Shown one piece after another: positions 8,011-16,200 of a stretch of DNA of 43,150 bases. The translations under genes and the position numbers were made by a program. The DNA lies in NCBI GenBank assembly GCA_030426845.1, contig JAUHXR010000036.1, forward strand, positions 1 to 43,150, given 5' to 3'. The notes under the pieces are model-generated. The model saw nothing but the letters and a program-made list of their open reading frames with translations. It was not told where the DNA came from and made no database searches. Every line of letters starts with the position of its first letter. Within the stretch, counting starts at the first letter, position 1. The stretch comes from Polyangia bacterium (GTDB lineage: Bacteria; Myxococcota_A; Polyangia; Polyangiales; Sandaracinaceae).

Positions 8011-8324
8011 GTCGCCCAGCGCACACGCACGCCACGTACCACCGAGCCCCGAAAGCGGGATCCCAAGGGTCGTCCCACGTTCACCAGCACTCCCGTTCAC
8101 AGTGTACCCTCGGTCGGCCTCTGCGATGCCCGGAGCCCCCCCCGGGACCGGACGGCCCCCGGCGCTTCGGGCACGACCCGGCGGCCGGTACGCGAGGAGC
8201 GGCTGACGCCTCTGGCCGGAGCAGGGCACGCCCGGCTCGGGGCGCGCCCGGCGCCTTCGAAGCTCCGCCGGCCGGGTGCTCGCACCGGGGGAACACCCGC
8301 GCGCCGACGGCGTAGGCTGCCTGG
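8011..8324. other. 314-nt divergent intergenic region
   Basis: This lies between the minus-strand lipoprotein and the plus-strand hypothetical gene, so it should contain two outward promoters. I could not identify convincing promoter elements or a conserved RNA fold. All open frames across it are Arg/Pro-rich and look non-coding. Confidence 0.4.
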
Positions 8325-9005
8325 ATGCGCGCCATCGGATTCGCCCTCGGCGGCGACCTCTCCGCCGCGGTCCTCGTCGCCGCGACCGTCGCGTCCATGC
8401 AAGAGCGCGGCTGGACCGCGGAAGGGAGCGGCGACCCCGCGGCGTGGTTGGACGCCACCGTCCTGCGGGTCGAGGCCGAGCACTGGGTGGTCATGGAGGG
8501 CACCGCCGCGCCACCTGTGGGCCTGGTGGCCGAGGTGGCCAAGCGGGCCGAGGTGGGCCTCGTCTGTCACTGGCTGGAGGTCCGGGACCAGGCGCACCCG
8601 GAGTCCGACGAAGGCTACTGGTACCAGCACAGCTCGTTCCGGGTCGACCCTCGCGGGGTCCGGAGCGCGGCGCCGTCCGCCCTCGACGAGCTCGACCCCA
8701 GCGAGGCCAACTTCGGCGACCTCGGGGAGACCGTCGCGCGCCTGCTGGCCATCGCGGTCCGCGACGAGGTCGCCGACGTCGAGACGATCGACACGCTCGG
8801 GTTCACCCGCGCCCGCTTGGACCTTCCCCCGCGGCTCGCCGATCTGGCCCGGCAGATCCTCGACGCCGGCGCGTGGCGCGTCACGGTCATGGGCGAGCGC
8901 AGGCAGGCCGCGGTGACCCTCCCGGACGGCTCCCGCCGCATCAGCGTTCTCACCCCGGAGGAGGTGGTGGCCATCTCGGCGGAGACGGGGATCGCGCCCG
9001 CGTAG
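8325..9005 (+). CDS. Hypothetical protein, 226 residues
   Basis: I do not recognise the family. The protein is a soluble alpha/beta chain with a hydrophobic N-terminal stretch (MRAIGFALGGDLSAAVLVAA) that could be a buried helix; there is no clear signal-peptidase site. Further features are an aromatic acidic patch around SDEGYWYQHSSFRVDP and a C-terminal beta-rich part (WRVTVMGERRQAAVTLPDGS). Third codon positions are G/C-rich and amino-acid usage is normal, so it is very likely a real gene. It stands alone, divergent from the lipoprotein gene, so context gives no function. Confidence 0.7.
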   Translation: MRAIGFALGGDLSAAVLVAATVASMQERGWTAEGSGDPAAWLDATVLRVEAEHWVVMEGTAAPPVGLVAEVAKRAEVGLVCHWLEVRDQAHPESDEGYWYQHSSFRVDPRGVRSAAPSALDELDPSEANFGDLGETVARLLAIAVRDEVADVETIDTLGFTRARLDLPPRLADLARQILDAGAWRVTVMGERRQAAVTLPDGSRRISVLTPEEVVAISAETGIAPA

Positions 9006-9213
9006 CCAAGGGTGGAGGCTCCCCGTTCGCCCCGATCCCTCGAGGCGACCTGGGACCAGCACGTCTCCTTCGAGTCCCGCGTGGCTCATTGCGCGCCGAC
9101 GCGTCCGTGGTGCGCGGCCTCAGCTGCTGCCCGATGATGCGGCGATCCGTGGCCGCTCGAGCTCCGCGCACCGGCTGCCGAGGAGCTCTCGTGTGGCACC
9201 ATGGGGAGCGTTC

Positions 9214-9597
9214 GTGACCGACACCCTCTACGAGTACGACGGCGTGCTCGCCGCACCGTCGCTGGCGAGCCGCTCCACCCGAGTCGTCGCCGAGGCCGCG
9301 AGAATCGGCCTGAGCGTCGAGGTCTTCGGCGACCTTCTGGAGCTCCGATACTCCGGGCGGGACCATAACCGCTCTGTGAGGGAGTTCTTGCGCGCTCTGG
9401 CGAGCATCATCGGCCACGCCGACGGTGAGATCGCGTGCACCATCTCCGACGACTCAGGAGCCGATCCAAGGCTGGAGTTCTACTCCTGCGAGGACGGAGA
9501 GCTCTACGTGCAGGAGGCCCGAGTAGTCCGCGAGGCCCGGCGATTGGCAGATCGGGGTTCGGACGCAGGAACCCCTTCGACCAAAGGCCGCTCCTGA
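9214..9597 (+). CDS. Small hypothetical protein
   Basis: A 127-residue soluble protein with no recognised family. The strand-helix pattern (SVEVFGDLLELRYSG, then helix SVREFLRALASIIGH, then EIACTISDDS and LEFYSCEDGELYVQEARVV) suggests a compact alpha/beta domain of about 110 residues with a polar tail. I chose the GTG at 9214 because GGGGAG lies at 9202-9207, a normal distance upstream; a GTG at 9193 in frame would add seven residues. It is convergent with the metalloprotease gene, with a hairpin between them. Confidence 0.65.
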   Translation: MTDTLYEYDGVLAAPSLASRSTRVVAEAARIGLSVEVFGDLLELRYSGRDHNRSVREFLRALASIIGHADGEIACTISDDSGADPRLEFYSCEDGELYVQEARVVREARRLADRGSDAGTPSTKGRS

Positions 9598-9705
9598 TCG
9601 GGTCGTAGGACCCGGGCCAACTCACGCGGCGCGGCCGCGGGCTTGTCCGCCGGGCGCGCGGGGGAACGTTCGCGGGATGCGCGCTCGATCGACGGACGGG
9701 TCCAG

Positions 9706-9733
9706 CCGGCCAGGGCGGGAGCGCCCCGGCCGG
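9706..9733. terminator. Strong hairpin between convergent genes
   Basis: A 12-bp stem with one mismatch (CCGGCCAGGGCG 9706-9717, CGCCCCGGCCGG 9722-9733) closes a GGAG tetraloop. It starts 10 nt beyond the stop of the minus-strand metalloprotease gene and about 110 nt beyond the stop of the plus-strand gene. There is no T-run on either side, so if it terminates transcription it does so as a U-less hairpin, as often proposed in high-GC genomes. Confidence 0.5.
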
Positions 9734-9743
9734 CCGGGAGGGG

Positions 9744-11669
9744 TCAGTCCATCCCGTTCCAGGTTCCGACCGACTGGAGGTAGCTCGCCTCTCCCGAGCT
9801 CGCGACGCCCTCCGACGCCGTGAGGAACGCCTCCCACCACGCGTCCTTGGCCGGCTGGGCGAGCCGCATCGCGAGGTAGGTGTCGGACACGTCCTTGCGC
9901 TCTGCCCGGTTCGACCCGCCGACCGGCGTCGACCAGTCCCAGAGCGTGCGCAGCCCGTCGAGGTTCGTCGCCTGCCCCGCCGTGACGCCACCGCAGTTGT
10001 TGCCGATGTGACCGCCGGTCAGGGCCGGCGCGTTGTTCTCGACGTCGTAGGTCTCGTCGAACCAACGGAACGTCCCGTTCGACTCCGAGCTGAAGTTGAA
10101 GGTCCACGCCGCGACGAAGTGGGCGTACCCCTCGCGCAGCGGGATCGAGTTCCACTCGCGGCTCGTCATCGTGTAGCCCGAGCCGTTGTTGCAGGTTCCG
10201 CTCGCGAGCCCGGACTTCGCCGAGGTCACCGGGTTGCCCGTCGAGCGGAGGAGCGCCCGCGCGTGGCCGAGCTCGTGGGCGACGGTGAACTTGCGTCGCC
10301 GGCTCTCCCAGCTGACCGTCTCCAGACGCACCCGCGCGTCGCCGTTCATGATGGTGGCCGACGAGCCGGTGCTCGAGGTGTCGGCCATGTGCGTCTCCGT
10401 GTCCGTAGTGTAGCCAGGAAAATAGCGCGACAGCATGCTGGCCGCGGCCATCGCCGTGTAGCGCGGGGTCCAGCTGCCGACGGACACCGTCGTCGTCCCT
10501 CCCAGGGTGGGGGTGTAGTTCTGGACGAGCGCGCTGTAGGTCTGGCCCGGGTACCCACCGGAAGCCAGGTAGGTGCCGTTGTGGTAGCGGATCATGTTGT
10601 CGTTGGCGTCCTTGACGTAGGCGTACACGCGGATCGAGAACGAGCCGCTTCGCGGCGAGGTCCAGTTCACGCACCCCGAGGTCGGCGAGGTGTCCAGCGT
10701 CCGCCCCCAGGTTCCCTGCGAGACACGGATCCGGACGCCGTAGGCCGTCACGAGCGCGGTGGAGCTGTTCGCGAAGCCGAGGCGGTCTTCCCCGTTGCCG
10801 GAGTCGGTCGTCTGGGCCTGCCAGCGAATGCACGTGCGGTACTCGGACGCCGACAGGGCCGCCGAGCTCGCCGCGACGTCGCCCGACTCGGGCTCCTCCA
10901 CCCGGGGGAGCTCCTGCGACGTGGGGGCCCAGCTCACGACGCGCGTCGTGATCGTGGTCGGCTCCTCGGGATCACCGGTGTCGTCCAGGCCCTCGAGGTC
11001 CTCGTCCACCAGGAGCCCCGGCGACCGGTCCGCCGCCGCTCGCGTGTAGAACGCGGGCAGCGGCAGCGCGGCCCCATCGATCGACTCGAGCACGACGCGC
11101 AGCAGGCCGGGGTGCTCCCCCCGCCGGAGCGCGGGGGCCAGCGCCGCCGGCGGGACGAGCTGCGACACCCGCCGGTGCGACGGCACCTCCAGCCGCCCGA
11201 TCACCTGGCGCTGCGCGTCGCTCGTCCCGTTGTCGTGGACGAGCACCAGCGCGAAGGCGCGCGTCTCGCCGCTGTAGTTGCGGAGCTCGAGCGCGAGCCG
11301 GTTCGCGTCGCGCGCGGCGAGCGTCTCGTCGGTCCACCGCGCCTGCAGCTCGGGGGCGCGCTCGTCCACCTCGCACGAGCCCTCCGTCCCCGGAGGTCGC
11401 GCGGGCTCACCGTCGAGCGGCCCCAGGTCGTCCACCGAGAGCACCGGGGCGGCCTCGAGCTCTCCGCTCGTGAGGAGGGCTCCCGCCCCGTCCTCGCCCG
11501 CGCCGCTCAGCTCCGCCTCGATCCGCTCCGGCGACGGGTCGACGTCGCCGGCCAGCTCCGGGCCGGGGTCCGGCTCCGCCATCTCGGTCGACTCCGCCGC
11601 GCACCCCCAGAGGCTCGCGCCCCCGATCGTGAGTGCGATCATCCAGGCATTCCATCCAGCTCGCTTCAC
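9744..11669 (-). CDS. Large lipoprotein with gluzincin-like zinc metalloprotease domain
   Basis: The 641-residue protein has a lipoprotein signal ending SLWGC (Cys23) and then an acidic, Pro-rich spacer to about residue 100. A beta-rich middle follows (about 105-345, with Thr/Ser-rich stretches). The C-terminal peptidase-like domain contains FTVAHELGHAR. His465 and His469 would bind zinc and Glu466 would be the catalytic base. LREGYAHFVAAW places Glu513, 44 residues after His469, as a probable third ligand, which fits gluzincins. It would act outside the cell, anchored by lipid. The GTG start is supported by a perfect AAGGAGGT 5 nt upstream. It is monocistronic. The peptidase call rests on the two motifs; the substrate is unknown. 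Confidence 0.8.
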   Translation of the reverse strand: MKRAGWNAWMIALTIGGASLWGCAAESTEMAEPDPGPELAGDVDPSPERIEAELSGAGEDGAGALLTSGELEAAPVLSVDDLGPLDGEPARPPGTEGSCEVDERAPELQARWTDETLAARDANRLALELRNYSGETRAFALVLVHDNGTSDAQRQVIGRLEVPSHRRVSQLVPPAALAPALRRGEHPGLLRVVLESIDGAALPLPAFYTRAAADRSPGLLVDEDLEGLDDTGDPEEPTTITTRVVSWAPTSQELPRVEEPESGDVAASSAALSASEYRTCIRWQAQTTDSGNGEDRLGFANSSTALVTAYGVRIRVSQGTWGRTLDTSPTSGCVNWTSPRSGSFSIRVYAYVKDANDNMIRYHNGTYLASGGYPGQTYSALVQNYTPTLGGTTTVSVGSWTPRYTAMAAASMLSRYFPGYTTDTETHMADTSSTGSSATIMNGDARVRLETVSWESRRRKFTVAHELGHARALLRSTGNPVTSAKSGLASGTCNNGSGYTMTSREWNSIPLREGYAHFVAAWTFNFSSESNGTFRWFDETYDVENNAPALTGGHIGNNCGGVTAGQATNLDGLRTLWDWSTPVGGSNRAERKDVSDTYLAMRLAQPAKDAWWEAFLTASEGVASSGEASYLQSVGTWNGMD

Positions 11670-11674
11670 CGCGC

Positions 11675-11682
11675 ACCTCCTT
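11675..11682 (-). promoter_or_regulatory. Consensus ribosome-binding site AAGGAGGT
   Basis: On the minus strand AAGGAGGT lies 5 nt before the GTG start of the metalloprotease lipoprotein. It is a full match to the anti-Shine-Dalgarno complement, stronger than the sites of most neighbouring genes. It fixes the start codon and suggests efficient translation. Confidence 0.8.
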
Positions 11683-11880
11683 CGAACGAGGACCTGCGTG
11701 CCCTCGCACAGGCTCTACGCGCTGGAGGTGGGAGCCCTGACAGGCGCTCGGCGCGTTACGCGGCTCGTTCGCGGCACGGCGCCGTCGAGGCCCGCCGAAC
11801 ACGAGACGTGATCCGAGCGCCGGGCGCCCTCGATCCCCTCGATGTGCCGGGGACGCGGGCGCTCGACCTGCGCGCTCGGA

Positions 11881-13158
11881 CTACGCGTAGCCGGTCGCGG
11901 CGAGGCTGTGCGCGAGGAGGGCCTGGCGCTCGTCGGGCCGGAGGAACCCGCTGACGAGCTCGTCCCACTTCAGCGGACACAGGTAAGTCGCGGCGGCCTG
12001 CGCGGAGTCGCGCGACAGGCGCTCGTAGAGCGAGGCGTCGCTCGCGAGCTCGAGGACGCAGGCGGCGAGAGACTCGGGGTCGCGCTCGCGGTGCACGAGG
12101 GCGTTCTCGCGGTGCTTGATCCGCAGCTCGAACATCGGGTGGTCCGAGGCGACGAGCGGGGTGCGCGAGCAGAAGGACTCGTAGAGGGTCGCCGGGAGGC
12201 CCTCGGGGTAGGCGTGGTGGCTCGGGACGAGGACGACGTCGTGGTCGTGCATCTGCTGGAGCACCTCGGCGTGGGGACGCAGGCCCGCGAAGGTGACGCG
12301 GTCGGCGACGCCGGCGCGCTCGGCCTGCGCGCGGTACGTCGCGTCGTCGCCCTTGCCGATGAGGGTCAGCTCCGCCGCCCTGCCCTTCCTCGCGAGCGCG
12401 GCCACCGCGTCGATCGCGTCGCCGACGCCCTTGGTGTCCATGAGCATGCCGACGTAGAGGAGACGGATCGGCCGGTCGGCGGGCGGAGCCGGCTTGGGCT
12501 CGAAGTCCGCGGCGGTGATGATCGCCGGCCAGTCGAACGGGACGATCTTCGCCGGGTCGACGCCGATGCGCGCGAGCTCGAGCGACGACGCGAGGTTGTG
12601 GTTGGCGACGAGCGTGATCGCGGGGTGGTTGAGCAGGTACGAGAGGCGCCGGTTGCGGAGCGCGACCCGCAGGCCGTCGCCGCGGAAGCTGTCGAGGAAG
12701 AGCGGCAGCGTCGGGATGTGCTTGCGCAGGCCCCAGCGCAGCAGCGGGTAGATCGGCGCGGCCACGATGAGGTGCGTCGGCTGGGTCGCCTCGGTCGCCG
12801 CGATGAGGGCGGCGTGCCGAGCGCGCTTGCCCTTCGGGTACAGGTCCACCCCCGAGGTGACGACCCCGTTCGACATCACGTCGCGCACCTGGTCGGTCGA
12901 GAAGGTCAGGATGTGCACCGACTCGACGTCGTCGCGCGCGGCCACGTCGCCCACGTGGCGGACGGTGTACTCCTGCCCGTAGTAGGTCGCGCCCTCACCG
13001 CGCGCGAGCCGCCGGAAGCCGTCCGCGTAGTCGCCGTACTGGACGAAGGTCAGCCGCCGGGGCCGGTCGGTCTCGCGCGGCTCGGCCTCGCCCCCGAGCT
13101 TCAGGGCCTCGGCGCGCGCGCGCATCAGGACGCTCCAGGACTTCTCGCGCAGGGCCAT
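11881..13158 (-). CDS. Glycosyltransferase family 4
   Basis: A 425-residue GT-B glycosyltransferase. The C-terminal nucleotide-sugar half begins near RLLYVGMLMDTKGVGDAIDA (about 232-251), with Lys243 as the probable phosphate contact. It contains the retaining GT4 Ex7E motif EGLPATLYE (Glu319 and Glu327). The N-terminal half (about 35-215) holds the acceptor side, with TFVQYGDYADG and VANHNLASS. It would transfer a sugar to a growing surface glycan on the cytoplasmic face of the membrane. The ATG at 13158 (MALREK) was chosen; a longer in-frame version adds a Gly/Pro-rich segment without conserved features. It is divergent from the giant Cys-repeat gene, 111 nt away. Donor and acceptor cannot be deduced. 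Confidence 0.88.
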   Translation of the reverse strand: MALREKSWSVLMRARAEALKLGGEAEPRETDRPRRLTFVQYGDYADGFRRLARGEGATYYGQEYTVRHVGDVAARDDVESVHILTFSTDQVRDVMSNGVVTSGVDLYPKGKRARHAALIAATEATQPTHLIVAAPIYPLLRWGLRKHIPTLPLFLDSFRGDGLRVALRNRRLSYLLNHPAITLVANHNLASSLELARIGVDPAKIVPFDWPAIITAADFEPKPAPPADRPIRLLYVGMLMDTKGVGDAIDAVAALARKGRAAELTLIGKGDDATYRAQAERAGVADRVTFAGLRPHAEVLQQMHDHDVVLVPSHHAYPEGLPATLYESFCSRTPLVASDHPMFELRIKHRENALVHRERDPESLAACVLELASDASLYERLSRDSAQAAATYLCPLKWDELVSGFLRPDERQALLAHSLAATGYA

Positions 13159-13269
13159 GGCGGGGCGTTTGTACCCTCCGGGTGGGGGGACCGTCGAGGC
13201 CCCTGAGCGCATGGGTAGATTGCCGGCGCCATGGATTCGCGTCCGACCGTCCGGTAACTTTACGAGGCT

Positions 13270-16200
13270 TTGCCCACTCGCACGCTGCTTGAACGCGGCG
13301 GCGCCATCGCTCTCGCGCTGTGGCTCGCCGTCGGCTGTACCCTCGACACCTCTGGCCTGGACGCGGGGGACGGCGGCGACGGCGGCGTGCCCGACGACGG
13401 CGGCGAGACCTTCGACGGCGGCGACGGCGCGGTGGACGGCGGGCCGCCCGACGGCGGGCCCGCGCTCTGCGACGACACGGTGCAGAACGGCGACGAGAGC
13501 GACGTCGACTGCGGCGGGAGCTGCGACCCGTGCGACGACGGCCTGGCGTGCGGCGAGGACGCGGACTGCGCGAACGGCGTGTGCGGCCCGGCGATGACCT
13601 GCGAGCCCGCCACCTGCGACGACACGGTGCAGAACGGCGACGAGACCGACGTCGACTGCGGCGGCGCGTGCGATCGATGCGGCGACGGCCTCGGGTGCGC
13701 GATCGGCGAGGACTGCCAGTCGCACGTCTGCGACGCGTCGAGCCTGACCTGCGCCGCGCCGAGCTGCGTGGACTCCGTGCTCAACGGAGACGAGACGGAC
13801 ATCGACTGCGGCGGCGCGGCGTGCGTGCCGTGTCTCGACGGCGACGCCTGCGAGGTGTCCACCGACTGCCAGTCAGGGGTCTGCGGCGCCTCGCTGGTCT
13901 GCCTGTCGCCGGCCTGCATGGACGGGGTGCAGAACGGGCTCGAGACCGACGTCGACTGCGGCGGCGACTGCGACCCGTGCGGGGACGGGCTCGACTGCGC
14001 CCACGGGAGCGACTGCGTCTCGCACGTGTGCGACAGCGCGACGATGACCTGCGCGTCGCCGACCTGCGCCGACACCGTCCAGAACGGCGCGGAGACGGCG
14101 GCGGACTGCGGCGGTCCCACCTGCGCCCCGTGCCCCGACGGCCTCGGCTGCGCGCTGCCGCGCGACTGCGCATCGGGGGTGTGCGACGCGGGCTCCCTCC
14201 TCTGCTCGGCCGCCACCTGCGCCGACCTGGTCCGGAACGGCGCCGAGACCGACGTCGACTGCGGCGGGCCCACCTGCGCCGCCTGCGCGGACGGGCTCGA
14301 CTGCGCGGCGTCCTCGGACTGCGTGTCGCGGGTCTGTGATCCGGGCACGCTGACCTGCGCCAACCCGACCTGCGCCGACACCGTGCAGAACGGCGCCGAG
14401 ACGGACATCGACTGCGGCGGGCCGACCTGCAGCCCCTGCCCCGCGGGGCTCGGCTGCATGGGGAGCACCGACTGCGTGTCCGGGGTGTGCGACGGGGCCA
14501 CCCTGACCTGCCTGGCGCCGACATGCCTCGACTCGGTCGTGAACGGCGCCGAGACCGACGTCGACTGCGGCGGACCCACCTGCGGCCCCTGCCCGGACGG
14601 CGACGTCTGCGGCGTCTCCTCGGACTGCACGTCCGGCGTCTGCACCGGCGGGATCTGCGCGGCGCCGACCTGCACCGACACGATCGCGAACGGCCTCGAG
14701 TCGGACGTCGACTGCGGCGGCCCGACCTGCGGGCCCTGCCCGAACGGCGCCGGCTGCGCGATGAGCGGCGACTGCGTCTCGATGGTCTGCGCGGCGAACG
14801 TCTGCGTCGCCGCCGCCTGCACCGACACCGTCCAGAACGGCGACGAGACCGACGTCGACTGCGGCGGCACGTCGTGCGCGCCCTGCGCGGACGGCGCGAC
14901 CTGCGCGATCGCGACCGACTGCGTGTCCGGCGTGTGCACGGGCGGCATGTGCGCGACTCCGACCTGCTCTGACACCGTCCAGAACGGCGCCGAGTCGGAC
15001 GTCGACTGCGGCGGGCCGACCTGCAGCGCCTGCCCTGACGGCGCGACCTGCGGCGCGTCCACCGACTGCTCCTCCGGGGTCTGCTCGGGCGGCGCCTGCG
15101 CGGCCGCCACCTGCAGCGACACCGTCCAGAACGGCGCCGAGACCGACGTCGACTGCGGCGGGCCGACCTGCAGCGCCTGCCCCACCGGAGGCGGCTGCGC
15201 GGTGGGCTCCGACTGCACCTCGGGCGTCTGCTCGGGCGGGGTGTGCGCGGCCGCCACCTGCAGCGACACCGTCCAGAACGGCGCCGAGACCGACATCGAC
15301 TGCGGCGGGCCCACCTGCGCCGCGTGCGCCGCCGGCGACTCCTGCGCGCTCGCGTCGGACTGCGTGTCCGGCGTCTGCTCGGGCGGGGTGTGCGCGGCCG
15401 CGACCTGCAGCGACACCGTCCAGAACGGCGCCGAGACCGACGTCGACTGCGGCGGACCCACCTGCGCCGCATGCAGCACCGGCGACTCCTGCGCGGTCGC
15501 GGGCGACTGCACCTCCGGCGTCTGCTCGGCGGGCACCTGCGCGGCCCCCACCTGCGTCGACGTCGTCCGGAACGGCTCGGAGACGGACGTCGACTGCGGC
15601 GGCTCGGTGTGCTCACCGTGCGCGGACGGCCAGGCCTGCGTGACCCCGGGCGACTGCGTCTCCAGCGTCTGCTCGGGCGGCCTCTGCGCGGGCGCGACCT
15701 GCTCCGACGGGACCCGCAACGGCGCCGAGACGGACATCGACTGCGGCGGGCCCACCTGCGCCGCGTGCAACACCGGTGACTCCTGCGCGGTCGCGAGCGA
15801 CTGCGCCTCCGGCGTCTGCTCGGGCGGGATCTGCGCGGCCCCCACCTGCTCGGACACCGTCCAGAACGGCGCCGAGACCGACGTCGACTGCGGCGGGCCC
15901 ACTTGCGCCGGGTGCGCCACCGGCGACTCCTGCGCGGTCGCCAGCGACTGCCTCTCCGGCGTCTGCTCCGGCGGCCTCTGCGCGGCCCCCACCTGCTCGG
16001 ACGCCGTCCAGAACGGCGCCGAGACCGACGTCGACTGCGGCGGACCGACGTGCGGCGCCTGCGCCACCGGTGACTCCTGCCTCGCGGCGGGCGACTGCAC
16101 CTCCGGCGTCTGCTCCGGCGGCCTCTGCGCGGCCCCCACCTGCGGTGACGCCGTCCAGAACGGCGCCGAGACCGACGTCGACTGCGGCGGACCCTCGTGC